This document shows, piece by piece, positions 34,754 through 46,931 of a stretch of 64,000 bases of DNA. Position 1 is the stretch's first letter; the number at the start of each line of letters is the position of its first letter. The stretch is from Pontederia crassipes (Eukaryota > Streptophyta > Magnoliopsida > Commelinales > Pontederiaceae). The stretch covers positions 25,378,501-25,442,500 of the forward strand of contig CM060196.1 in assembly GCA_030549335.1 (NCBI GenBank). Direction: 5' to 3'. The notes under the pieces were generated by a model. It was given only the letters and a program-made list of their open reading frames with translations. It ran no database searches and was not told the DNA's origin. A program made the position numbers and the translations under genes.

Positions 34754-37700
34754 ATATTCCATAAGATGGTTCTTGTAGCGGGTTTTCGATCGATAAATCC
34801 CAGAGCAGTTGCCCTTAAGTCGCCCTACGGATCTAATTACCCGAACACAACTTGGTTCCGGATAACACTTTTGTACCTACACATTTTTTTTTGTTGGGGT
34901 TCAAATAACCCTTCTTTTTTTTCTCTTTTTTTTATAAGCTCAAAAAGTACTTAATATGGTCAATAAAAATGCTACTATTATTAAGACTGAACAGAAATAT
35001 AAAAAGGCATGAACATGATCTTGTAGTCTAGACATCCATAATTCTACTTAGCATAGGTACATAGTCCATAAGTTCAATACTAAAATAAAAGCATTCAAAT
35101 TTCATCAGTTAACGACATGTCTTTGAACTTTTACAAAAAGATAATTAAAACAATAAGATGAAAGTTAGTAAGATGGTAGCAAAAATGCATGCAATGATAT
35201 TTTTGGGAAAATTTTCAAATTTTCAATTTTTTATTATTTTTTTAATAAATGCATACATAGGTAAATAAAAAGAAAAATAAAGAAGAATGCAAATGCATGA
35301 AATGCAAACTCCCCCAAACTTGAACCAGACACTGTCCTCATTGTTAGGCCAACAAGAGAAAGGAAAACAGACTCAATAAAAAATGTATAAGGAAAATTAA
35401 ATAAAGAAAAGGGAAAAGACACAATCGGATTTATGCATGGTGACGAAGGTGGATGGTAGCCGAAATATATGTGGATGAGGGTCGTGATGTGTGCAAGGGA
35501 GAAGGAAGATGGCCGCAAAATAGATTGGGACTTCAGGATGGTCAGCGATTCATCTTTTGCGCACATGATACATACTGTCTGAGACCATTGAGGTTATGTA
35601 TCTGATAAGTTAGAATATGATCCGTTGGCCGAGGTGCGTTGTAATGTCATTAAGGGGCAGCATGTATGATTCACGTATGCAATGGCGGAGCGCTAAGTTG
35701 AAGTATCCGAAAATAATTTGCATGTCCGAATTTCTCTCCTTGCACGAAAAATAGTAAGATGACTCTAAGACTAAAAATACAAAAACTAATAAATTACAAA
35801 AACTTGACAACTAATTAAAGTAATAATTATGAACTAAAGAAAGATGTTAAAAGGTAACTAATCTTCAATTACCTGAAATATCTAAAGCCTTAACTAAATT
35901 AATTAAATCAAATTAAAAGACTAACGAACTTAATTTAAAACTGTCGCAAAAGAATTGGTTGTGATATAATTTTCAAATAATTTTTACAACAACCAAGTAT
36001 CAAATAAAAAGAATTAAATGTCTGATCAGAATGCGTGAGATATAAATTTAACCAATGGATTAAATTAGTTGTGATTAGATTTTCACTCAAGTCCTGCAAC
36101 AACTAATTTTCAGGAAGATAAGAGAGAGAAAAAAATATATACAAAAATAAATATGAATAAATACAAATAATGAGTCACGGTTAAATAGTGTCAATAAGTT
36201 TAAAAATATTTTGTCGACGGTGGCTAAAATGATTTTTTTTCAAAAGTCGATAATTACGATTCAAAAGATATAAGCGAAGTTCATAATTAGAAAACAATAC
36301 CGCAATGTTTAATCAAATTGTCTCAATATTTGATAATAAAGGTATCGAAAATTTAGAGATATATCATGTCATAACAACTCTGAGAATCTAAATCTCGAAC
36401 TAAATGTGGCGTAAAAGATAAATTATTCGACACTTGCACTAACAACTTCAAGGAAATCAATCAACCATAATTAATTATTGGGACGCCCAACATATGGTAT
36501 TCATTTTACGATCGTAAAGAAATAAAATCAACAAGTGAGCGTGAAATCAACTAGATCCATGGCGAAGGAAAATCATGGCCGAGACCAAGTCAAATCAAAA
36601 TTTGCGCAAGACAAAATTTTAGCAAATTAAAAGCAGGTGCCAAATTGTAATAAATTGATGTCATGGCTGTAATAAGAATCAAAACCCGCAAAACAAAAGT
36701 TCAAAATTAAACCATGTCCGAATTAATTAATAAGTATCCAGATCAGCAAATGCAAATTAGTAAGTCACAACAGAATATTTGCAAAAATGATTGGCACTAA
36801 ATTTCAGAAATATAGGCACAAAATAAGAGTTGCACTTGCAAAAAAAATCACAGTTAGATTTTTGACATAATGAAATAATAATAAAATTGGCGAGAGATCA
36901 TTGGGCGAGATCAGCATTTGAAATCACTACTAGCCGCTGAGTAATTAAATGCAGAGAAAAAATTTGGCCGAAATTAGCAATATGATAAAGAGCTAAAATC
37001 GGACCAATTTCAGGCGCAAAACAAATCCACGAATTTTGGGCGCAAACGAAATCCCAGAATTTCGGGCGCAAACTATATCCCCAATATTACGGGATTTGAC
37101 AAATCACTACATTCCCGCATTACGGGCGTAAACCAGATGAAGATTAGTTACGTGCGCAATATAAGAAGAAAATTAGGGTGATATCATGGAAAGAGAAAAT
37201 AATTAACCGGTCACCATTAAATTAGGAAATTGCGGATGTAATACGATAGAGATACTAGGCGTAATGTGATAGAGGTACTAGCATAATCAGGAAAAAATTC
37301 GTGGTAAAAAATTGAAGGCGTCAAACGTGGATAAACAAATCTCAAAATTATGGGATTACGGAGAGACAGAAAAAATGAATCAAATCCTAGGCGTAATTAG
37401 GATAAACATAAATCGAGACGTGATAAGCAAAATAGTTAGCCGCCAAAATTATGGAGAAATACCAATAGAAATTAGATTGGGCGACATAAATAGAAAGAAT
37501 GGTAATATCATGGAGAGAGCTTGATTCATGTACTGTCATCATTTGCGGGCATAATAGTTGGGCGCAAAACAAGGGCGACAAATCAAATTAGTAGGCAATC
37601 TGGACGCAAACCAAATCCAAATCACGTATTGTGGGCATAGAGAAGGCATAATGCCAGGATAGAGAACAAATCAAATCAATTCAGTTTTAACCTATATCAA

Positions 37701-39009
37701 TCATATCAAGTAGAGAATGCATAATTGAAGGATAAAAACAATTAGCACTTATAAAAATTAATTGAGAGTTGAACAAGGAGAGAGAATTTGGATATCATGA
37801 ACAAACAAATCCCAGGGGTCATAAGGAAAATAATCATGATAAGAAGATTTGCAGATAAAAATTGAAGGCACCTAATATGGATAAATAAATCCTGAAATTA
37901 TAGGATCACGGAGAGAGAAAATAAAATCAGCGTATTGGTAGAAACATCAGCCGGAATTACGGGCACAATAAAGAGATAAAATCAGACATTGGATTTGGGG
38001 AGCAATGTCAGAAGAGAATCCGACAAATTAGGCTTTACAAGGCGTAATATCTAAAAGGAAAAATTCAGTGTAATAAATTGAGTTGGGTCAAAACAAACTC
38101 ATCCATATATCCTGAGAACAGATCACCCAAATCTCGGCCAAGACAAATTGGGCAAAAAAAATCAAATCAATAGGAAATCATCCACATCTCGGCCGAAATA
38201 AATGGAGCAAAAAATCGAATTAGTAGGCAATCTCGGTCGAAACAAAATGGGCAAAAAATCAAATGAGTAGGCAATCTCGGCCGAAACAAATTGGGTAAAA
38301 AATCAAATCAGTAGGCAATCTCGGCCGAAACAAATTGGGCAACAAATCAAATCATTAGACATTCATCCACATCTCGGCCGAACTAAAATTGTATCAAAGT
38401 CGTATCCAACTCTTACGTATAAAATAACAAATAAAAATTACGGCCGAAAAGGAATAAAAGCCACACCGGGCATAAATCAATCCATGTGAATTAAGTAGAA
38501 ACGTGATCCAAATCGGGAGTAAAACATAAATCATATATAAACTAGCCAAAACAAAGTCAAATCAATATGCATTAATCGTGGTGTAAAACAAAGTTCAGAG
38601 AATTAAAACATTACGGCCGCAAAATATAAATTTAGAACTCATAAGGTTTTAGGCACAAAAGAAAGATGATCTTGATAAAACAAGCCTCAAATCACACGGT
38701 CGTAAATCCATAAGTCGTAAATCATGATATTTCCTTTATCGGCCGAAAGCCAGCAAACTTAAGTTCAAAATCAATTAATTATGTCGTGAACTCTTTATCT
38801 GCAAAAAGAAATATGCTAGATTATTTACACAAATAAAATTAATTAAAACAAATAGTACAACAATACGCATTTACAGAAAAGAAAGAAAAAAATATTTACA
38901 AAAAGCTTATTTACAAAAAAAATATTTACAATCTTATTTACATCTCCAAATAATTTATAAAAATTAAAAATCAATTAATAAAATATTCCCGACAACGGTG
39001 TCAAAAACT
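34754..39009 (-). other. element N internal region, main segment (coding-free)
   Basis: This is the inverted counterpart of the N2 interior and carries the same non-coding design: CGGCCG-type words (clearest at 38120-38760), GGGCGCAAA(C) words at 37010-37140, and no gag or pol frames. The primer binding site (minus, TGACACCGTTGTCGGGA, 38987-39003) sits next to the 5' LTR. A run of 44-bp repeats occupies 38131-38400. All open frames here are short and unlike any known family. Confidence 0.75.
38131..38400. repeat. 44-bp tandem repeats around ATCTCGGCCGAAAC
   Basis: The word ATCTCGG(C/T)CGAAA starts near 38131, 38186, 38230, 38274, 38318 and 38371. The four central starts are exactly 44 bases apart. 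Each is followed by 'caaattgggcaaaaaatcaaatcagtaggca'. The corresponding N2 region does not show this clean period. Confidence 0.8.
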
Positions 39010-41354
39010 TGACGCGTAAAATGATGTAGCAAAATAAAATCGCTAGCAAGTGCACTAGTCACTCAAGTAATATAGTAATAGGAGTAAGAGTGTCGAACCC
39101 ACGAGAAATATTATTAATAAAATATCTGAATTTATAAATTAATAAGAGCAAAGAAAAATATGGAATTTTGGAAAAAGGGTTTTGTAAAATAAAATAAAGA
39201 AAAATAAGATAAAGATAAGATAGTAGTGTTGAAGTTAGGCCTTAGAATAAAAATAGATCAGGATAAATATTTGAACAATAAAAGATAAATTTAATCTTTA
39301 AAGATGGATTAAAGTCTCCCTAAAGTAATTTAACATGATTAACTTGCGATCTTCACAATTGGCATCCCTCAATCTAAGCATGTAGAACTATCTTAAATTA
39401 ATAAGTATTGAAGTCTCCATGACTAGTATCCTCAAATTATATTAAAATTAAGATGCATTAAATTGGATTCCATAGACTATAAATCACTCCACAAACTGGT
39501 ATAGATTAATAGACCACGCAAATTTGATTCTCCACACACTAGTTATCAAATTAATATCAATTATTAATTTCATATAAAATCAATTAAAATTAGTATAATA
39601 AATTCTGAAATTAAACACTCCACAAACTAGTATAGCCTAATTCAGAAATTCAATTAACTAACATAAAAGCATTAAGCACAATTAGGGCTGGAAATGAGCC
39701 GAGCCGTTCGTGAGCAACTCGTGGCTCGACCTATTTTTGACCTAGCTCGGCTCGGTCTATTATCAAAATAAGCCAGGCTAAAATATTAAATAAAGCTTAT
39801 TTTCTTAAAGAGGCTTAGCCTTTTAATAATTGACCTAACCTTATAGCTTCTCAGGCCAAGATTTATTAATATATTATATATAATTTTTAATCCTTCATTC
39901 TTAAAATCTTCAATTTTGAGTTCAATATTACTATTTTTATTATATGTTTAGAAGAAATATATTAGTGGTGTCTCTTTTATTTAGTTCATATCTATTGTTT
40001 CTTTAGTAAATAAGATTTATTATATTTAATATAGTAGATCATCAAAAAATATGTTTGACTTAACATGCTAATAAGCTAAGTCAGGCATTAAAAGTTAATA
40101 AAACAAGCAAGGCTAAGTTTATATTCATGGCTTGTTACAGGCTATAGGCCAGGCTTAAATACTTTTATTTTGCAACAGGCCTGGCCTATTTAAGCAGAAG
40201 CTTAGCTCAGCCTAGCTCGTGTCTAGCCCTAAGCACAATTAATAATTGATCAAAAAATATTAAAACAAATAAAATAGGGTCTAAACATTTCCCTTCAATT
40301 AATAATCTCCTAAAATAATAATCCTAAAAATATGGAGTTCATCCTAGAAATATTGGAGAGATAATAAAGTACATATGATAAAAATTGGAAGAATTACATC
40401 CAAAACAGATAAAAGTCGAAGCTTCGGATCACGGGCAGACAGGTGGACAGCCTCTCAGACGTCTAGCCGTCACACCTCTCTCCTCTTGGTCGAAGCCTGC
40501 AGACTCTCGACTCGTCATGGAAGAAAACCAGAACTTCAGAGCACGAGTTGGGATGATGACTTCCTCCTCTATTTATAGGTGCGGATAGACTTCAAGTTGA
40601 TCCCCATTGATAACATCGTACGATCGAATTTAACATTGAGATAAACTTTATGACTTTTAAATCTTGGCCACGATAAAACTTTATCTATTTTGCACCCGAC
40701 GATAAACTTTTCTTGATAATTCTCGGCCACCAAACTTGCCCAATGATTGGAGTTCTCGGCCGCAAAGCTAAATTGTTGGTTAAAGATAAAACATCATAGT
40801 TTGATTTTGCGGCCGATAAACTTAATGGATGATGTGTTTTGCGCCCCATAATCAAAGCTTTTCAATGCTTTATCGCCCAATGATACATGTTCATCTCCAT
40901 TACGACTAAATTTTTATGGCCGATAGTCTTGATTGGTGATGACGTTTTGCCCCCAAGATGAAAATTCTTATTTGTATCTCGGCCGATAATCTTTGGTTAA
41001 TGATAAGCTTTTATCGCTTTGTGCCCAATGTTAGATAGGATATGAGTTTTGTGCCCAACGATAAAAGCCAATCACTTTGTATCGACCGATAAACATAAGC
41101 TAACGACTACTTGAACTCATAGTTGTATCTCGGCCAATAATCCCCAAATAATCATATACTCGACTTTTCCTGTAAAATAATTATTAAAATTTAATTAATC
41201 CATCAACAATTAAAATATTAAGAGAATTAATAATTAAAATCAATAAATCCAAAATTATGACTAAAAATGATCTAAAATGATGCATGCCATGATCAAATTA
41301 TAAAAATATTAATTAAAATAATAGACTAAAATATGTTATATTTTGCATGCATCA
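39010..41354 (-). repeat. 5' LTR of nested element N
   Basis: Its ends are TGACGCGTAAAATG and GCATGCATCA, followed by AGGAG. It equals the 3' LTR at 25895-27648 plus a 547-bp MULE-like insertion (39684-40230) and one 10-bp target copy. The primer site lies on its left, so transcription runs leftwards. Confidence 0.9.
39684..40230. mobile_element. small Mutator-like (MULE/MITE) element in the N LTR
   Basis: The 547-bp insertion is absent from the partner LTR. It is flanked by AAGCACAATT on both sides (39674-39683 and 40231-40240), a 10-bp duplication. Terminal inverted repeats begin AGGGCTGGAAATGAGCC and, from the other end, AGGGCTAGACACGAGC. The inside is AT-rich with no frame. A 9-11-bp duplication points to the Mutator superfamily rather than hAT (8 bp). 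Confidence 0.85.
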
Positions 41355-41359
41355 AGGAG

Positions 41360-41976
41360 TATATCAGAATATCGTCTACAATGATGATCACAAACTGATC
41401 TAGGTGCTGTTTGAATACCCGGTTCATTAGATCCATGAACGCTGCTGGGGCATTCGTCAATCCGAAAGGCATGATCGTGAACTCATAGTGGTCATACCGC
41501 AATCGGAAAGCAGTCTTAGGCACATACTCTTCGGCTATCCTCAGCTGATGATAATCGCTCCTCAGGTCTATCTTCGAAAATACTGAAACCTTTGACAGTT
41601 GGTCAAATAAGTCGTCAATCCTGGGCAATGGGTACTTATTCTTGATCGTGACCTTGTTCAACATCCGGTAGTTGATGCAGAGATGTAGGGATCTGTCCTT
41701 CTTCTTTACAAACAGAATCAGAGCACCCCAATGGGAGACGCTAGGTCGGATGAATCCCTTGTCGAGTAACTCCTAAATCTGTTTCTTCAGCTTTAACATT
41801 TCTGTCGGGGCCATACGGTAAGGTGCCTTGGAGATCGGTGTCGTCCCTAGTGCTAGTTCGATCCTGAAGTCGATCTTCCTCTTCGATAGTAGTCCGGAGA
41901 TGTCGTCTAGGAAGACATCCGAAAAGTCTCGTACCACATCTATTTGCTGTAGATCTGGGGTAGGAGCATCGGCCAC
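41360..41976 (-). pseudogene. G2 reverse transcriptase, 5' part (split by element N)
   Basis: The protease-RT linker (VVRDFSDVFLDDISGLLSKR, then [16 protein letters not shown]) leads across a stop to the RT fingers and palm: [55 protein letters not shown] and the catalytic IVDDILIYS box. The sequence is cut right after that box by element N. In DLRSDYHQL the usual Gly is Asp. The 3' half is at 25595-25889. Confidence 0.88.
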
Positions 41977-42430
41977 TGTCTAGGTATCCTCTGCAACCTT
42001 TATGTAAGAGCTTCTGTGCCTTCATGACTGACAATATGATCCCACTGTCTAGCTTCAATGTGCCTCTGATCATCGTCTTCTTTCTTCCTTTGGTGCCGAT
42101 GATGACCTTCTTTTGTTTACATATTACCGACACATCATGGTATGACAACCAATCCATACATAAGATGACGTCATAATCCACCATGGAGATTACAATTAAG
42201 TCAGCAGAAAAATCTTTCCCGTCCACAACAACTGGCATCTCGGGGAGGTACTTGGTTGTGCGGAGGGTCCCCATTGGTGTCTTTACATTCATATTGTGCT
42301 CCATCCCCTTTATAGGTATAGGAAGGATGGAAGCACATGCCAGTACCCGAATCAAATAATATTAACATAGGCAAGTCAACGATAGAAAGAGTACGTCGGA
42401 TAACCTCATTATCCTGCGGCGCCATGTTTG
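41977..42430 (-). pseudogene. G2 protease region, frameshifted
   Basis: The aspartic protease active site is in ILFDSGTG (42201-42425 frame), with an intact D-S-G triad. A frame change follows within about 25 codons. The second half (DYDVILCMDWLSYHDVSVIC and IILSVMKAQKLLHKG) is in another frame (41741-42355). Both halves show the usual order of this family. Confidence 0.85.
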
Positions 42431-43626
42431 CTTGGACGTTGTAGAGACGTCCTGGTACTCCCCCTAGGCCTTGTTGGTTTTTGGTCGAGCAATCTCGGAC
42501 GTAGTGTCTGACTTTCCCGCACCCGATGCAGGCACCTGTATTCCGGCGGCATTCTCCTGGATGACTCCTGCCACAAAAAGTACACTCATGCCTGGCCTAC
42601 TGCGGGGGTGCCGATAGCTGTAGGGGAGGTGGTTGTGCCGGTGCTTGCCTTTGAGGATGAGGCCGAGGTTGAGGCTGAGGCGGACGACGTGCTGGGTGAC
42701 GAGGGGCCTCAGGGCGTGGCCACTGATAGGGCTGGTGGCGACGATCTTGGCGTGTGTCCTTACGAGATAAGCGACAATCCTCCCATCTCGATTTAGCCGA
42801 CTCTGTAGCTCAGGTCGGCTCCTTCTTTAGTTCGTCATGCTGCATCTGGATCTCATGCTCAACGGTATGCCATTCGAACAGCTCCATATAAGTCGATCTC
42901 TGCGCCATAAGTCGCTCTCTCACGAATGGTGTGGTGAAGTCCGTCTATGAACTGTTCGGCACGGTCCGCTTCATCCATCTTGTCCTTGCTATAGCGCTCC
43001 AATTGGATGAAACGTGCATGGTACTCTACCACCGTCAGGTTATCTTGGCGTAATTCTTTGAACTCTTTAGACTTTTCCTTTCTTCGATAAGCTGGAGCGT
43101 ACTGTGTTTCAAATAGCACCTTGAAGTTTTCCCAGGAGATAGTCTCCTGACCTGGGAATCTCGTGGCACGCGTTGTCTCCCATCCATCACTGGCCTGACC
43201 GGTGAGCATGTGGACTGCGTAACGGACCTTGCTATCTTCACCGCATCTACCGATGACGAAGAGATTCTCCATCCGAGTAAGCCATTGGACGACGTCCTCA
43301 TAATTCATTGCCCCTCGGAAGTATGGCGGGTGCAGTTTCAGGAACTCCTGGATTGTATCCTCCCAATGTAGAGCCATCAATAGTGCTGGGGGAGGGTACG
43401 GTACAGGGTACATCGGTGACAAATACATTGGCTGCTGGGATGGTGGCGGAGGCTCCTATGGCTGTACAATAGGTAGTGTCTGCTGTAAATCATCCCCGAC
43501 CTAACTCCCAGGGATGGAGTCAGGTCCCTCAGTCAACGTGTCTGGGGTGGCCGTCGCACAGTCACCACCCCATACGCGAACGCGGCCTCTGCCGCGTCGG
43601 GCTGCTAGGCGCGTTGTTGGAGCCAT
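42431..43626 (-). pseudogene. G2 gag, broken
   Basis: The start is ATG at 43624-43626 (MAPTTRLAARRGRGRVRV). A TAG stop comes about 40 codons later and another soon after. From 43428 to 42859 a clean Retrotrans_gag core is open (PPYFRGAMNYEDVVQWLTRM, TRATRFPGQETISWENFKVL, then LRQDNLTVVEYHARFIQLER). Two zinc knuckles are readable at 42489-42584: CTFCGRSHPGEC and CIGCGKVRHYVRDC. The region between core and knuckles is frame-shifted. Confidence 0.85.
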
Positions 43627-43792
43627 ATAGCATATTTAAACAATTCATTTCAATAAAGCAATCATACTTTGAACATAAACATATCACACTTACCGGGAGT
43701 GGCGTTGTGTGACGGCAGCTCGGGGGTTTGCATATGGACCATACCTAGACCTTAACTTCTATACTAGGACGTCAAGAGAGTCCTAGCGTTAG

Positions 43793-43804
43793 GCTCTGAT
43801 ACCA
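43793..43804 (-). other. primer binding site of G2
   Basis: On the minus strand this is TGGTATCAGAGC, a perfect initiator-Met tRNA complement, eight bases from the LTR edge at 43812. Confidence 0.9.
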
Positions 43805-43811
43805 TGAAATA

Positions 43812-46800
43812 TGTAGCACCCCGAGGGGCTCAACCCCACCACGCGGCGCGACCTCCTCCCTCGAGGTATGCCACATTCGATTCTTTACCTATACTTTGAC
43901 TCTTTCTTAGACCATTAAGTTGACCAGATGGTCGACGCAAAGGAATGCGAAGCGGAAGACTAAAGAGATATAATATGAAACTACAGCGGAAGGCTTAATG
44001 AATATAATAATACATAGCGAAAGATTTAACGAATATAGCGAAAGACTTACAGAATAGAATAATACAGCGGAAGACTAAATGACAAGGAGAGTATGACAAA
44101 ATAAAGGAAACATGCGAAAGCTTAATATATCAAATGTTTAACTAGCCTTCATAAGAGTCAACAATGCATGAACCACGTACGTCCAAAAAGTGATCAAAAC
44201 ACATCTAAAAAAGGTGCCCTGGTATGAGGAAACAATCTCATTCTAGGCACGGTGCGAGAAGCAAAAAGGTATACATGTCCGCCTAAAAATAGTGGCTCAT
44301 AGATGCAAAACTAGTATAAATAAAATAACAACTACGGTCCATCAGAACACAATGGGTACTATCTCCATACACAACCCAACACATGCAACGATACATAAGA
44401 TAACTACTACTCCTCTCCATGAAGACCATATGCAGAAGTACATCGCGTCGAGACCTCCGTACATGCAGCACCACCTCCCAGATGACCATTATGCACCTGT
44501 GGGGATCACATAAGGGAGCAAGCTCAACCGTTAGCATAAAGCTAAGTGCGAGATCATATAAATCATAAATCGGTTCTATCCAAACATAGCATGTAAAAAG
44601 TATGAAATCAATATAATAAAAGAATCAAGTCATCATGGATAGAGTTCATCAGTCATGGTATGGATCATAATAACAGTGTCATGTAAGAAGATCATAATCA
44701 TAAAAGAAAAACACATTTTCATAGTCATGTGCCATGCTTAACTTTCATACATTCATGCTTACTTGCTTTCATGCTTTTCATTTCATTCATCTTTCATTCA
44801 TTCTTAACTTTTCATCTTTACATTCATCTTTACGTTCATCTTTCGAAGTGCTCTTCATCTTTAGGAGAATACCACTGCATAAAACTGATGATACAACTAT
44901 CTAGACATCATATGCACGTGGGGGATGACCTCACCACCGGCGAAAGGAACCATCCGTGGGAGAAACTTCCGCCTAAATAGAGCAAATGGTAACCCATGAG
45001 GGAGCCTGGTACGAGGCTAGACCATCATCCCTCATCGTACCTGCGCTTGTCTTTCGATTCACGAATCGATCAAGGCAAGGACAAGACTTCATCTTTCTAT
45101 GGATCTTTGTTTTCTTAGAAAATCCCATGGATGGAAGTCTATTGAGAAATCAGGTTTAAGATATTGAGATCATGACTTCTAGTTCACACGACGGATGCCC
45201 AAAGGTCGCGGGTCATCTGTCGAAAACATTTCGATCGACCGAAGGAGTGTGGTCGCCATTTTTCATTATTCTTATTCATCATATCATAGTTCATAATCAT
45301 TCATCATCATGTTCATGAAAATCATCATTTACTTTAGAATCATGGTCATAATCGTAAATTGGAAAGTTCGAAAAAAATCATTATCATTCTTAGCATAATC
45401 ATACTTGGTTCATTTCGTGAGGAGAGATCAATAATCCTATTCGAGTGGAAGACATGGTTTTCATACAGAATTAGGGAAAAATGTTCATAGGATTGACAAA
45501 GAAGTAAATCAAAGGGTTTCGCATTAGTTCAAAAGTTGGAAGAATCGTAAGTATGGAAATTGGGGTCAAAACCCGGGCCGAGTAAAGGAAACCCGGGCCG
45601 AGTTGGCCTTAATCGAGCTCGGTTTGTCGGGCCTTAAGATATTGGATTACACCCGGGCCGAGTTGGGAAGACGATCGACCCGATCGTCTTCTCCGCGTAG
45701 AAACTCGGGCCGAGTCATAGGCAACCCGGTCTGGGCACCTGGTTTGCCCTGAGCTCGAGCTCAGCATCCATGGCGGAGCCAGGCCGTGCTCGGAGTAACC
45801 CGGTGCGACAAGACCGAGCCCGGGCCGAGTTCTAAGGAATCTGGGCCGGGTTCGATCGAGTCGTAAAGCAGGTTTCAATAGTTCATCTTTTCCGACGATC
45901 GCCAGCGTATTACAACTGAGTTAACTACATCATTGGCATAACATTCATGAAATATAAAGTATCTAAAATCTATCACACAGCAAGAATAATCCTAAGCGTG
46001 CATCTAACGATAAAAGACTTCTACGACATTTCACACACTCATTTCATTCCGGATCAGCTCGGTCATGCAATTAATCGTTCCATTTTTCATACATTCCTTC
46101 ATTCATACAACATGGTCATCTCGTCATCATACATTTGGGATTCGAGAGTTCAGTTCATAGGTGTTGGAATCAGGCATGCTCGTTTGTTTAGAATCTAACT
46201 TATGAGAAAGATCCCGAAGCCACACACCTTAAAGCCTAAGAAGTCGCGGTTTGCCCTTGCTATGTGTGTCTCGTTCCTTTCGCCCGCTCGAGTACGATCG
46301 CCGATGAAGCTCTCTCGTCCTCCTCTGTTGACGCACGTCGGCGAGGGAGGAAAAAGTCGGGTGAGCGAAGAAAACGGATACCGGACGAATGGAAATGTAC
46401 AAAGGGGCCTTTCTCACCAAGTTGGAGCCTCTGCTGTTCGCCTGCGCCGGAGATGACCTCCGACGTCATCCGCTCGCCGCCTGCTGCCCGCGCACCGGAG
46501 AAGAAGGGAGAGCATGTGAGCTTTAGCTTGGAGAGAACGGAATAGCAGAGGGGGAAATGAGAGGGTCGACCGCCTTTTTTATAGAAGTGGAGGAGGTCGG
46601 CCGGTGCTCCTCCCACAGCAATCCGGCGGCCGGATTTGCTCCGCCAGGTGGCCGTCATGGAGAGGGGCAGCAGGTTCGGCCATTGGGGGATGTTCAGCCG
46701 CAGGGTGATAGACAAAAAGGAAAAATGGTGAAGAAGGAAAACAAGCACGTAGAGACAAAAACTAGGAGTAGAAGGCCTCCCCTTTACGTTTTTCATCATG

Positions 46801-46837
46801 CATCTATATATATATTTTTTTTGACCGTTGTGTGACA
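43812..46837 (-). repeat. 5' LTR of gypsy element G2
   Basis: The 3026-bp LTR begins TGTAGCACCCC and ends GTTGTGTGACA on the plus strand. A minus-strand TATA box (TATAAAAAAGG, 46573-46583) leaves a U3 of only about 260 bp and an R-U5 of about 2.7 kb. CCCGGGCCGAG words cluster at 45570-45860. The U3 end lies 94 bp beyond the stop codon of the LRR gene, in the same transcriptional orientation. Confidence 0.88.
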
Positions 46838-46931
46838 CCAACACCGTGATGTCTTTCTAATTCCACGCAAACATGGAGCGGTTCATTTGTTCGATCGTCG
46901 GAAGACTTTATCCGTCCTTGATTGAATGGCC

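Noticed and set aside
38131-38400. CRISPR-like regular repeats
   Set aside because: The spacers are themselves repeats of each other, and the context is a plant retroelement, so it is a tandem array.
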